From Anastrepha obliqua (taxonomy: Eukaryota > Arthropoda > Insecta > Diptera > Tephritidae): DNA of 64,000 bases. The DNA lies in the NCBI RefSeq assembly GCF_027943255.1, contig NC_072892.1, forward strand, positions 165,790,792-165,854,791, read 5' to 3'. The notes beneath the pieces were generated by a model. That model was not told where the DNA came from. It saw only the letters and a program-made list of their open reading frames with translations, and made no database searches. The stretch's first letter is position 1; every line of letters starts with the position of its first letter. Shown in pieces: positions 21,795 through 31,865 of this stretch. The position numbers and the translations under genes are program-made.

Positions 21795-23063
21795 TTAGGT
21801 GCGCAACTAAGTTCTCGCTGTTTGTCAATAGATGCCGCCACCAGTGTCTGCTAGTCGATTCTAACATAAACTAAACATCATAAACCAAGCTTAGACATAT
21901 GGCAAACAAACTGCTTCTACACATTAGTGGTTCTCTTTTGGTATCTATACTCTTGGTTTTTGGAAATGTCTGATTTTGTGCCGAATAATCGTCATTTGCG
22001 GGAAGTGATGATTTTCCTCTTCCATTCGAAAAAAAAAACGGCGGCTGAAGCGCATCGAGAGCTACAAGAAGTTTATGGAGATGCTGCTTTAAGTGAAATA
22101 ACGTGCCGAGTATCGTTCCGTCGCTTCAAAGACGGTGATTTTAATGTTGACGACCGTCCACGTGAAGGAAGGCCAAAAACCTTCGAAGACGCTGAATTGG
22201 AGACATTGCTCAATGAGGATCCGTGTCAAATGCAAGAAGAGCTTGCTTCAGTATTAGGAGTTTTCCGCCAATCAATTTCCAAGCGATTGCATGCCTTGGG
22301 AATGATTCAGAAACAGGGGACTTGGGTTCCTTATGAGTTAAAACCAAGGGATGTTGAACGTCGTTTTTTCGCCTGTGAATAACTGCTCCAGCGGCAAAAA
22401 AGGAAGGAGTTTCTTCATCGCATCGTGACGGGTGATGAAAAATGGACTCATTACAGCAATCCAAAGAAAATAAAGTCATGGGGACCGCCCGGTCATGCTT
22501 CTACGTCGTCGGCTCGGCCGAATATTCACGCTGCCAAGGTTATGCTATGTATTTGGTGGGACCCAGTTGGTGTTACTTATTATGAACTGTTAAAACCAAG
22601 CGAAACCATCACTGGGGATCGGTATTGACTTCAATTGATGCGATTGGGCCGAGCAGGAGAACGGAGAGGATGAAAAAGTGATTGTACATCACGACAACGC
22701 TCCGCCTGACGTTGCCAAACCCGTTAAAGCGTACCTGGAAACACTGAAATGGGAAATCCTACCCCTCCTGCCATTTTCTCCAGATATTGCGCTGCCCGAT
22801 TATTACCTGTTCCGATCGATGGCCCATCGTCTAGCTGGCCAGCAGTTCCATTCATATGACGACATCAAAAAATAGCTTGAGCAGTGGATAGCCTCAAAAG
22901 ATGAACCGTGTTTTACCGCGACGGTATACGAGATCTACCAGAAAGATGGGAAAAAGTAGTAGCCAGCGATGGGCAATACTTTCAATGATTCACTTGTAAC
23001 CATTTTTTCAGAATAAAGTTGTACTTTCATCAAAAAACAGCGAACACTTAGTTGCGCATCTAA
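21795..23063 (+). mobile_element. Mellifera-type mariner element, dead
   Basis: The termini are TTAGGTGCGCAACTAAGTTC (left) and its near-perfect inverse TTAGATGCGCAACTAAGTGT (right). They are flanked by TA at 21793-21794 and 23064-23065. The length of 1269 bp is typical for a complete mariner. Confidence 0.9.
21966..22988 (+). pseudogene. Mariner transposase, mellifera type, with stops and deletions
   Basis: The frame starts MSDFVPNNRHLREVMIF and carries the helix-turn-helix region. It then has WVPYELKPRDVERRFFACE followed by TAA at about 22380 where the intact relative has Gln. It continues RIVTGDEKW (first catalytic Asp), then a second stop at ITGDRY. A frame change follows, leading to IVHHDNAPPDVAKPVK (second Asp) and DIALPDYYLF (third Asp). 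A further stop and shift precede LPERWEKVVASDGQYFQ. All three catalytic aspartates remain, but stops and small deletions abolish the product. It is closely related in plan to the intact copy at 25229-26275, although the TIRs differ. Confidence 0.9.
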
Positions 23064-23219
23064 TACATTTACATGCAAAACAAAAAAACGAAAAATTGCG
23101 TTGCAGATAAGCCAAAAATTGATGGTCAAAAAGTATGCAAAATACTTTTTTTTTCAAGTTAATGTCATAGGTGACAGACGCGGCAACGATTCGTTTAATT
23201 TTTATTGAAAATGCAAATA

Positions 23220-23720
23220 GGTTAGGTTGCAGCAGTTGTCCACTGTCAGGCTCATAGCCTGATGCCGCGTGGGGAGCTTGTCCTTATCTCTCCTATTACC
23301 AGTGCATCTTTTTCAAACTTTGAAGATCTTTAATTTCTGCAGTGCTAAGATCTTTCAAGTCATTAAAAAATTGCCTACCTAAAATGGTAAATCTAAGTCT
23401 GGATAGAGCAGGACTATGACACAGGACGTGCGAATCGTCTCTTCCTCTACCCAATCTAGACAGCTTGTGCAGAAGTCATGTGTTTGCACACCCATCCTTT
23501 GGGCGCCTCTGCCTATTAGGCAGTGTCTCTTTATGTATAACGGAAATCAGTGAGCCAAGACTATGCTTATTTTGGCTTAGCAAAGACCTTTTTTTAGTAG
23601 GAGAAAGCGTCGAAAGCCTAGATGGCTATTGTGGCCGTCAGCGTGGGCCTTTAACCCGAACTAAAGCCTCCTCTTGTCCGAACGGTTGCTGCTCCCGGAA
23701 CCTTGCCGCTAAGTAATACA
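23220..23720 (-). pseudogene. LINE ORF2 C-terminal fragment, family 2
   Basis: Minus frames give VLCHSPALSRLRFTILGRQ followed by FFNDLKDLSTAEIKDLQS. The C-terminal part is the family 2 block also seen at 19130-19350 and 49995-50335. The upstream Cys-rich segment is frame-shifted. Confidence 0.6.
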
Positions 23721-23799
23721 ACATTTTTCAGTAAGAGCTCTTCAACTTTTGAACTTTTTTGAATAAAACACAAACGGTTTGACTTTTTTAACTAATTTT

Positions 23800-24423
23800 T
23801 TTTTGTTATCGAGTTTGAACATATACATTTAAGTATGAAATTCGCTTTCTTTTGCATGACCACCGCGTGCACGTTTTACGAAGTCCAATCGTTGTGAACC
23901 CAATTTTCGACAACTCTTTTGCATAAATCGGCCGAGGCGTCCAATCACACGAGCGCGGCGGCCATTCGACCGGTCCATTTCTGGAAATAATGCGCTCATC
24001 GAACTTACTCTTCAACAAATCAATTGTAGCGTGTGCTGTGTGGCTTGTGGCCCAGTCCTGTTGAAACCACATGTAGTCTAAGTCCATACCATTCGATTAC
24101 GGCCAAAAATAATCGTTTATCATGTCGCGGTATCGATTTCCATTCACAGTAACGTGGCGATCGTTCTCGTCAATGAAAAAATATGGGCCAATTACGCCGC
24201 CGGCATGTAAACCGCACCAAACAGTGATTTTTTCGGGATGCAACGGTGCGTCATGAATCACGTGTGGATTGCTTTCTGCCCAGTAACGCATATTTTGCTT
24301 GTTGACGAAGCCATTGAGCCAAAAGTGAGCTTCATCACTGAAGATGATTTTTTGGAAAATTTATAAATTTTCATAAAAAATTTGCACGATTTGCAATCGT
24401 TGCTCAAGTGTGTAGCGTTCCAT
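23800..24423 (-). pseudogene. DD41D mariner, internally deleted
   Basis: The frame starts MERYTLEQRLQIVQIFYENL at 24423 (minus). It then jumps directly to IFSDEAHFWLNGFVNKQN, which carries the first catalytic Asp. About 150 residues between the N-terminus and the catalytic core are therefore deleted. It continues ITVWCGLHAGGVIGPYFF, MWFQQDWATSHTAHATIDLL (second Asp) and WPPRSCDWTP, with frame changes. No terminal repeats could be assigned. Confidence 0.7.
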
Positions 24424-24476
24424 GATGAAATGTATACTAATGAAGTTTACAAATGACAAGCGAAAAATAAAAAATA

Positions 24477-24764
24477 TTGCGTCGTTCGCCCTCCCTATCG
24501 GAAAAAGTTGAAGCGCACCTATTGAAAAACGCTGTACGTCGGGAGGCCATTATTGATTATTTTAACTCAAATCGTCAGTCCGGTAACTGTCCGGTATTTA
24601 CGCTGCGATGGCTAATCGCCGGGCTCCTTCCTCCTCAGGCAACATTTTTGTTATACGCGCTTCAGCTCTTTAATAAGCAGATTAACCGGGATTTTTCTCG
24701 ATATTCCGGCTATGGCATTAACGGAAATCGTGCGGGTAACCGCTCACTTCTCTTAACGCGCTGA
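24477..24764 (+). CDS. Unidentified 95-codon frame with enterobacterial-looking codon use
   Basis: An open frame runs from ATG to TGA, with a central hydrophobic stretch (WLIAGLLPPQATFLLYAL). The region 24470-24830 is more balanced in base composition than its surroundings. It favours codons such as CTG, CGT, CGC, GCG, CCG and AAC, which look bacterial rather than fly-like. I do not recognise the product. It lies between the deleted DD41D mariner and a LINE reverse transcriptase fragment. It could be horizontally acquired DNA, an assembly or library contaminant, or a chance frame. Confidence 0.25.
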   Translation: MRRSPSLSEKVEAHLLKNAVRREAIIDYFNSNRQSGNCPVFTLRWLIAGLLPPQATFLLYALQLFNKQINRDFSRYSGYGINGNRAGNRSLLLTR

Positions 24765-24838
24765 GTAAGTGTGTCACTTTTACTTCCTTTATAAATCGGC
24801 CCATATCGCTGCTGCATACATTATAACAGACGTAGTTA

Positions 24839-25155
24839 CTAAGGAGAGTAACTGACGTTTCTTGATAGTCCATGTGCTCGTTGCGCTCTTTTGCCAACTG
24901 GTGAAAGATAATCCTTTAAAGTCATTTGGGAGTCAAAGATAATACCAAAATACTTAAAGTACGACGGCGATTTTATGTGGCATTCGCCCACAGTAATGAT
25001 CAACTCCTCACGTGCCTTTATCGTCATGTTCGTCAACGACCACTAACTCGATTTCGTCTGCATACCCAACGAGTGTGGCTCCTATAGGAAGTTTGATTAT
25101 CGTTCCATAGAGCCCAGTACAGAACCTTGCGGTACGTCACCGGCCGCTTGATACT
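24839..25155 (-). pseudogene. LINE reverse transcriptase fragment
   Basis: On the minus strand DVPQGSVLGSMER matches the PQGSVLG motif of RT. It is followed after a shift by GATLVGYADEIELVV, with YADE in place of the catalytic YADD. Another shift leads to SPSYFKYFGIIFDSQMTL, the KYLG thumb segment. Three frames are needed and the second catalytic aspartate is replaced by Glu, so this is inactive. The fragment stops near 25155, next to the left end of the mariner at 25166. Confidence 0.6.
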
Positions 25156-25165
25156 AATAGGACTA

Positions 25166-26432
25166 TGAATAAGTTCGTGCGGTTTTTCTCGAAATTTGAA
25201 ACTTTATTGACGTCAAATGGTTACAAATTTAATATTCAAAGTATTGTCCATCGCTTACTACTACTTTTTCCCATCTTTCTGGCAATTCACGGATTCCCTT
25301 TGTGAAAAATTCGGTCGGTTTTGCCGCAATCCACGAATCGATCCATTTTTTGACTTCATCGTAATTACGGAAGTGCTGGTCAGCCAGGCCATGTTGCATC
25401 GATCGGAAGAGATAGTAATCGGATGGCGCAAGGTCTGGACTATACGGCGGGTGGGGTAGGACATCCCATTTGAGCGTTTCTAAGTATGTTTTGACCACTT
25501 GTGCAACATGTGGCCGAGCATTGTCATGTTGAAAAATAACTTTGTCGTGTCTATCAGCGTATTGCGGCCGTTTTTCTCGCAGTGCTCGGCTCAAACGCAT
25601 CAATTGTCGTCGGTAGACATCCCCCGTAATCGTTTCATTCGGTTTCAGTAGCTCATAATACACAACACCCAGCTGGTCCCACCAGATACACAGCATAACC
25701 TTCAGGCCATGAATATTCTGCGCCGACGTCGATGTTGAAGCATGGCCAGGGTATCCATACGTTGCCCGACGTTTTGGATTGTCGTAATGGACCCACTTTT
25801 CATCGCCAGTCACAATTCGATGCAAAAAACCCTTTCTTTTGTGCCGTTGAAGCAGTTGTTCGCATGCCATAAAACGGCGTTCAACGTCTCTTGGCTTCAA
25901 TTCATACGGCACCCAATGGCCTACCTTTCGGATCATTCCCATGGCTTTTAAACGTTTGGAAATGGTTGATTGATCAACTCCCAAAGTTTTTGCAACCTCT
26001 TCTTGCGTTTGAGCCGGATCTTGATCGAGCAATTCCTCCAATTCGGTATCCATGAACTTTGGCGGCGCACCCTCGCGTTCTTCGTCTTCCAAGCCAAAAT
26101 CACCACTTTTAAAGCGTGCAAACCACTTCTGGCACGTTCGCTCAGCTAGAGCATGCTCACCATAAACTTCCACCAAGATACGATGACTTTCGGCTGCTTT
26201 TTTCTTCATATTAAAATAATGAAGAAGAATTCCCCGCAAAAACACATTATTTGGCACGAAATTCGACATTTTCAAGTGTGGTAAAAATATTGTTGTTTAC
26301 GCTTCAAATAAAAAACTTATACTGACGTTTGTGCCTTACGACAGTAGCTCTCCAATGAATGTTTGGAAATGTGGATCGATGGAATAATAATCAAGTTACG
26401 CCATCTGTTGTAAAACCGCACGAACTTATTCA
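25166..26432 (-). mobile_element. Mellifera-type mariner element, apparently complete
   Basis: The termini are TGAATAAGTTCGTGCGGTTTT (left, less the last base) and its inverse at the right end, flanked by TA (25164-25165 and 26433-26434). The length of 1267 bp and an uninterrupted transposase frame on the minus strand make it a complete, young-looking copy. The piggyBac element begins only 16 bp beyond its right end. Confidence 0.9.
25229..26275 (-). CDS. Mariner transposase (DD34D, mellifera subfamily), intact
   Basis: This frame of 348 codons, with no stops, encodes the enzyme that cuts the element out and reinserts it at TA dinucleotides. The N-terminal half holds the paired helix-turn-helix region (ERTCQKWFARFKSGDFGLED, then GVDQSTISKRLKAMGMI). 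It is followed by the mariner linker signature WVPYELKPRDVERR. The catalytic triad is visible: the Asp in RIVTGDEKW, in IFQHDNARPH, and in LAPSDYYLF. The last two are separated by 34 residues, giving DD34D. The C-terminus LPERWEKVVVSDGQYFEY is typical. The length equals the family norm of about 345 aa. A second Met two codons in could also be the start. Whether it is active cannot be judged from sequence alone. Confidence 0.95.
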   Translation of the reverse strand: MKMSNFVPNNVFLRGILLHYFNMKKKAAESHRILVEVYGEHALAERTCQKWFARFKSGDFGLEDEEREGAPPKFMDTELEELLDQDPAQTQEEVAKTLGVDQSTISKRLKAMGMIRKVGHWVPYELKPRDVERRFMACEQLLQRHKRKGFLHRIVTGDEKWVHYDNPKRRATYGYPGHASTSTSAQNIHGLKVMLCIWWDQLGVVYYELLKPNETITGDVYRRQLMRLSRALREKRPQYADRHDKVIFQHDNARPHVAQVVKTYLETLKWDVLPHPPYSPDLAPSDYYLFRSMQHGLADQHFRNYDEVKKWIDSWIAAKPTEFFTKGIRELPERWEKVVVSDGQYFEY

Positions 26433-26448
26433 TAGTCATATTACTTAA

Positions 26449-28084
26449 TCCTACAGTAGTCGCGCCCCTGAAACTAACGTAATTGGTCGCGCGGTCTACA
26501 TATGTAATCCATTTTAAAATTAAAAATACAAGAGATAAATATTTAATTCTTCCATTGCTTTTGATTTAAGTATTCTTGTTATTGTTTAATTTATTAATAT
26601 TAATCAAAAATATATTAACATAAATAAACTTTCTGTTCTTATATAAAATAAATAAAAACCAAAACTTCATTTTTTAACAAAAAATTAAGATACTTCAGAA
26701 AAGTATAAAATATATATAAAATAACCAGAAGATAATTGAGATGTTTTAATTGTTTTCGAAACATGACGAATATACAGTCTTGGAATGATCAGGACAAATG
26801 AATTTATTGCAAGCGTTACACACTTTACGGGTGCATTTATTACGGGCCCTTCCACAATCGCAGCAACGATCGACGTAGTTATTGTGCGTTGGACCTTGAT
26901 GAGTTACAACTTGTGGAAGATCCAAGAAGTCTTTTATTTTAAATGTCAGTGTTCTAGGTAGCGTGGTAAGTGTTAATCTTTGGTGAGCCAGTGGTTTCAT
27001 CCAAGACAAGGCTAAGTCTATGAGAAAATCCCGCCTTTTGACAGATTCATAGTTACTGTTTGCAGTGTAAATGCATAATGCGTTGAGAGCACTGAGGTTT
27101 ACAAGATTATAGAACTTAGTCAGCGGCCACCTTCTCGAATTCCTAGATACGTCATAAAGAGAACACATCTTGTCAACCAGATCAACGCCATTTTTAGTGC
27201 GATTATAGTATGTTATTATTTCCGGCTTTCGTTGATCTCCGGTGTCAGAATCAATCGCTGCATTGTAGACATGACTATTACCACTTTGTTGGCTTTTGGT
27301 ACATAAGAAACCAGAGTATATGGACAGTGAAATCCAAATTTTGAGGAGCATATTGGATTGCTTCTAGCTATTCTAAATTCCCGGGGAACTTCTTTTTTAT
27401 CTTTTCGAACGGTAGCAACCATTGTAATTCCATTATCAAATCATTGCTTTGCTATTTTCAGAGAGGAAAACCAGTTGTCCATAGTAATATTGATATGTAT
27501 ATTCAAAATTGGTTGCACCATTCTCATCACGATATCAAATCTCTCGCTGCTTAACCGAAATGGACCTTCGGGTTGTTGGCCGGCGTAAATTTCTAAGTTA
27601 TAGGTGTATGGGTAATAAACATCTACAAGTGCAAAAACTTTCAGTCCATACTTAGCAGGTTTATTTGGAATATACTGCCGAAAAGAACAACGCCCTCTGA
27701 AGGCCTAGAGTTGTTCGTCCAAAGTCATTTCAGCAGAGTAGCATACATATGTAAATATTATCAGAAAAGTTCCACAAAATTGTAAAATGAAAAAGTATGC
27801 CAAAAGTCCACTTTTATTTACAAAGTATAACTAGCTATTAGCATAAAACCTAATTTAAAATACTTACGTAATGGGTCGCGCGGCATACATACGTAGACCA
27901 TGAATTTCACGAACCTCTAGCGACACTACTGCATGCGACAATTAACAGCGGAACACTGAGAGTGACTCTCTATTTGTTAGTTACAAGTAGCAAAAATCTC
28001 CAATGAAATCGATGCATGATTTTCAAGAAATTTAAAATTTAATAATGGTGGATTACATATGTAGACCGCGCGACTACTGCAGGG
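26449..28084 (-). mobile_element. piggyBac-type element, 1.6 kb, TTAA-flanked
   Basis: TTAA occurs at 26445-26448 and 28085-28088. The right end read inward is CCCTGCAGTAGTCGCGCGGT, continuing CTACATATGTAATCC. The left end is TCCTACAGTAGTCGCGC, then 23-24 bp of other sequence, then the remaining GCGCGGTCTACATATG. The left TIR is therefore interrupted, or its subterminal copies are rearranged. A further related block lies at 27870-27900. The element is short for piggyBac (typically about 2.4 kb), in keeping with the missing N-terminal coding half. Confidence 0.85.
26746..27770 (-). pseudogene. piggyBac-type transposase, 5'-truncated and frame-shifted
   Basis: Minus strand, from about 27725 down: EMTLDEQL-stop-AFRGRC, YIPNKPAKYGLKVFALVD (first catalytic Asp), YNLEIYAGQQPEGPFRLSS, and ITMDNWFSSLKIAKQ (second Asp). 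A stop follows. The order continues MVATVRKDKKEVPREF and SSKFGFHCPYTLVSYVPK, then a shift into YYNRTKNGVDLVDKMCSLYD (third Asp). The frame ends with the Cys-rich domain CCDCGRARNKCTRKVCNAC and CPDHSK. All three catalytic aspartates and the C-terminal zinc-type domain are preserved. Roughly the first third is missing and at least one frameshift and two stops break the rest. It is a relic, or a substrate for an intact relative elsewhere. Confidence 0.88.
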
Positions 28085-28319
28085 TTAATGTCATCTTTCG
28101 TGTCGTGGAGCAAAATCCTGTTTTTAAAGTAGTCGCCAACATTTAGCAGAGATTCAGTGCGTTTAGCATTGAAAGTCGGCCACAATTGTCGGGCGATTCT
28201 GCAGGGGGTTTCACTTCGCCATATTTCATTCGCTGCTCGTACAATTTCCTTAAAGATAAGTAGCTAATTTGATTGTAAGAGTATGTATATGTTATCTGTG
28301 TCCTAATCAGTAAACTTGA

Positions 28320-28800
28320 TTCCAAGTTTCGCTAGTTCATTGGCTCTTCAGTTACCTCCAAGGTTCCAATGGCCAGGAACTTTTATTACTTCTAGGTGAA
28401 ATGGCTCACAATATGCGATATTCCATGGCTAGGGGTGAGGGGTTTTATCGCCGCCTGGCTATCAGAGAAAATAAGAATATCATATCCAGGTATTGCATCA
28501 TTCTGTACCAATGCAATGGCTTTTATTATTCCCATCAGTTTAGTCTGAAAGACACTACAGTAGTCGGGAAACAAAAAACTGAAGGAGATCTCCCAGATGT
28601 TCGGAAAATACACTTCCGCCCACCCAACCTTCCAGTTTGGAGCCGCTGCTGTGGATATACATGGATGGACTCGCCCTGCCTTACGTCGTCCCGTGCCCAC
28701 TCTTCCATTGAGGGCAGGAGGATCGTGAACACTGTCATGGAAAGTGCAGGCGGGAGTGGATAGTTTATCAGTCTGGGAAGCTCCGAAATGCTAGCCATAG
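28320..28800 (-). pseudogene. LINE RNase H fragment
   Basis: Minus frames give DYCSVFQTKLMGIIKAIALV and ILIFSDSQAAIKPLTPSH (the SDSQA RNase H motif). These are followed after a shift by VIKVPGHWNLGGN-stop-RANELAKLG (the GHxxxxGNxxANELA motif). The 5' side, 28700-28800, is decayed. The sequence is distinct from the LOA/I-like copies A-C. Confidence 0.65.
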
Positions 28801-29382
28801 TCTTGCTTCAAGTGATGCAAATAAGTCTTTAGATATTTTTCCCTGCTTAATCTTTTGAGTATCTAATTTTTAAAGTATTAAGACATCTTTTAAGCAAAAG
28901 TGAACTGACTCCTTAAGAAATTTGCAATTCAGCGTAATCATTTTTTTCTTGGTGTAGTATATTTTTATATAAAATGTAATATTTGAAGAGGTGGTAGATG
29001 AATCAGCAATAAAAAGATGAGCTTGGCACAGGTTGGTGCGCAACCCCTGTGATCTCATCACACACGTGCATATGTGTGTGTATGCGCATGTGCATGTAAA
29101 CATTATTTGAATTAAATTATGAACAGTAGTGAAAAAAATTTATAACAATACAAATAACAAGTAAATGTGAATGGGCAACTCAGTCAAAGAAAACCTCGCC
29201 GCTGATCAGCTTACAACGCCTAACATTTTCTCTTTTTGTATCTGTTGACGAATTGGAGGCAGCAACGGTGGCTTCCGCATTAGCGCAGAAGTTAATGAAT
29301 TACAATTGAATGGAGTTTGTTAGATAAATTACCGTTTAATAAAGATTTTTGTAGAGCAATCGGCTTTTGTGAAGTGCGCACC
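28801..29382. other. Upstream region of the first Tweedle gene
   Basis: Non-coding. A short TG/CA-rich patch lies at 29040-29100. The 500 bp before the TATA box is the natural place for epidermal regulatory elements, but no specific binding site was identified. Confidence 0.35.
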
Positions 29383-29389
29383 TATAAAA
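29383..29389 (+). promoter_or_regulatory. TATA box of the first Tweedle gene
   Basis: TATAAAA lies 83 bp before the ATG at 29466. Transcription would start about 30 bp downstream, near 29410-29420, giving a 5' leader of about 50 bp. The second Tweedle gene has the same arrangement (TATAAAA at 44516). Confidence 0.75.
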
Positions 29390-29465
29390 GCAAAGTGTTG
29401 CACCTTTTGGGCACACAACAATCCACAGAATCGTTCAACCATCATCAAACCAAGCAAGCAGGAAC

Positions 29466-30804
29466 ATGCGTGGACTTATTGTAAGTGAAAGAGCTGCAAT
29501 GATGCAGGATCAGGCTCGTTCGGAATTTGGATATTTGTAATAATTTCTGGTTTTACCGCTTTGTTTTTTGATTCTTTGTGCTTTTGCAGATTTTATGCAC
29601 TTTTTTGGGCCTGGCCGCAGCTGGTCGCCTGCCGGGATATCAATACAACGCTCAATCATCAGGTGAACAGTTGAGACATACACACAGCCCACAGCCACAT
29701 GCCCAGTACGGTATCATGCCAACGAGCGCTGCTGAAGTGTTGAAGGATCTGCAAACAATTATGTCAGTACAGTCAAACAATCTGGGACCGAACTTTGAGC
29801 TACATACCCAGCCTCAACAGGTGAGCTACAGTAGTCAGTCACTTTCAGTGGGTAACGTCGGTAGCGCTGCCTCTGCGCCAGGATCTTTGGGACAACCTCA
29901 GGCGCGCTATTTGACTCCTGTCTCAGCTGCGGTCAACACTTTGCAGCAGCAGCAGCAGCAGTATTCGCAACAACATCAACAATTCCCACAACAACAGCAA
30001 CAACAACAAGTTCAACAACCACAACAACTTGTGCCACAACAACAGCACATTGCCTCGCAACAGCAACAATTCCAGCAACCTCAGCAAGTTGCCATCGAAC
30101 AACAACAAATTTCCCAACAGTTTTTGGCTGAGCAGGAACAAGCACAGCATTTGCAGCAGCAACAACAACAACAAGTAGAACCTGAAACCGTTATTTCAAA
30201 ACGCTTCTATTTGCATGCCGCACCCGAAGATGACGAGGAAGAGTTGAAAGAACGTCACGTGACAATCGGCAAGCCACGTAAAAACTACAATGTTGTCTTC
30301 ATTAAATCATCTGACAAGGCCACCAAGAAGGCATCAATCAAAATCACCCCGGCTGCCAATGAAGAGAAAACCGTTATCTATGTGTTGAACAAAAAGCAAG
30401 AAGCTGCCGACATTGATGCGCAAGTATTTGAGCCGATCACCACCACAGCTAAGCCAGAGGTGTATTTCATTAAGTACCAGACGGCCGAAGAGGCGGCGCA
30501 TGCGCAACAAACCATACAAGCACAATACGACGCCTTGGGCGGTTCGACACAAATCACTAACGAAGGTGTAGCACCAGTGAGCTCCGTCATTGGGTCTCTG
30601 GAGGCCAACAAACACGCTGAAGCTGGAGCAGCTGGAGCCCTCGAGGTAGCTCACGACTCGCCCACCGCTCAGGCTGATGAGCAACATACTGGGCTGTCAA
30701 TAGGTGCACAGCCGCAGGAACAAGCGCTTGGCGTTCAGCTACCGGTGGCACAGAACGTCAATACAAACAACGGTTACTTGCCACCAGTAAGGTATTACCG
30801 TTAA
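29466..30804 (+). CDS. Twdl: Tweedle-family cuticle protein (DUF243), Gln-rich, two exons
   Basis: Exon 1 is 29466-29480 (MRGLI). The intron 29481-29589 starts GTAAGT and ends TTGCAG in phase 0. Exon 2 is 29590-30804. The 409-aa product begins with a signal peptide (MRGLIILCTFLGLAAAG), so it is secreted. Residues about 120-205 are dominated by glutamine. The DUF243 domain covers about 207-342, from KRFYLHAAPED through RKNYNVVFIKSSDKATKKAS, KTVIYVLNKKQEA, PEVYFIKYQTAEEAAHAQQ and APVSSVIGSL. Tweedle proteins are known as structural components of insect cuticle that bind chitin and affect body shape. The tail ends NNGYLPPVRYYR. The five-codon first exon is shared with the gene at 44633, which argues for a common tandem origin. 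An ATG-led reading of exon 2 alone would lose the signal peptide start, so the spliced model is preferred. Which Drosophila member it matches cannot be decided here. Confidence 0.95.
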
Positions 30805-30950
30805 TTAAAATGTTCGGTGCAGATGTGCGTTGATGGCATTGGCTCGTGATTGCTGCCTCCAAGCATAGTTATTGATTTATTGTACTTGTTATTTGATGTT
30901 GTAGTTTTTTTATAACTTTTTATACAGTTTGTAGGTTAAGTTTGTTACAA

Positions 30951-30956
30951 AATAAA
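30951..30956 (+). terminator. Polyadenylation signal of the first Tweedle gene
   Basis: AATAAA lies 147 bp after the stop codon, at the start of an A-rich stretch. The TTAC satellite begins about 40 bp further on, so the gene's 3' end abuts the repeat. Confidence 0.65.
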
Positions 30957-30994
30957 AAGAAATGAAAAAAAACCAATATTAGAAATTTTATCCA

Positions 30995-31458
30995 CTAACT
31001 TACTTACTTTCTTACTTACTTACTTACTTACTTACTTACCTACTTACCTACTTACTTACTTACTTACTTGCCTACTGACCTACATACTTACTTACTTACT
31101 TACTTACCTACTTACCTACTTACCTACTTACCTACTTACTTACTTACTTACCTACTTACTTACTTATTTACTTACTTACTTATTTACCTACTTACCTACT
31201 TTTCTACTTACTTACTTCCTTACCTACTTACTTACTTACTTACTCACCTACTTAATTACTTACTTACTTACTTACCTACTTACCGACTTACCTACTTACC
31301 TACTTACCTACTTACCTACTTACTTACTTATTTACTTACTTACTTACTTACTTACTTACCTACTTACTTACATACTTACCTACTTACTTACCTACTTACT
31401 TACTTACTTACTCACCTACTTACTTACTTACTTACTTGCCTACTTACCTACATACTTA

Positions 31459-31547
<89 letters not shown>

Positions 31548-31865
31548 CTACTTAATTGCTCACTTACCTACTTACCTACTTACTTACTTATTTACTTACC
31601 TACCTACCTACTTACCTACTTACTTACTTACCTACTTACTTACTTACTTACTTACCCACTTACTTACTTATCTACTTACGTACTTACTTATCTACTTACT
31701 TACTTACTTACTTACTTACTTAATTACCTACTTACTTACTTACCTACTTACTTACTTACTTACTTACCCACTTACTTACTTACTTACTTACTTATCTACT
31801 TACTACTTACTTATTTGCTTACTTACTTACTTACTTATTTACTTACTTAATTACTTATCTACTAA
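30995..31865. repeat. Long TTAC tetranucleotide satellite
   Basis: About 870 bp of TTAC/CTAC units (acttacttacctac...) with scattered substitutions; several stretches of ten or more perfect units occur, for example around 31455-31540. One frame stays open for about 260 codons purely because the period is four and no stop is generated; the resulting LLTYLLTYLPTY polymer is not a protein. The same repeat resumes at 33350-33376. Confidence 0.95.

Noticed and set aside
29923..30174. Leu/Val-rich frames antisense to the Gln-rich Tweedle exon
   Set aside because: These are complementary-strand readings of CAA/CAG runs; no promoter, splice or family support.
31068..31850. Open frame of 260 codons encoding a Leu-Thr-Tyr-rich polymer
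   Set aside because: It is a direct translation of the TTAC satellite. A four-base period reads three repeating codons without stops, so its openness carries no coding meaning.
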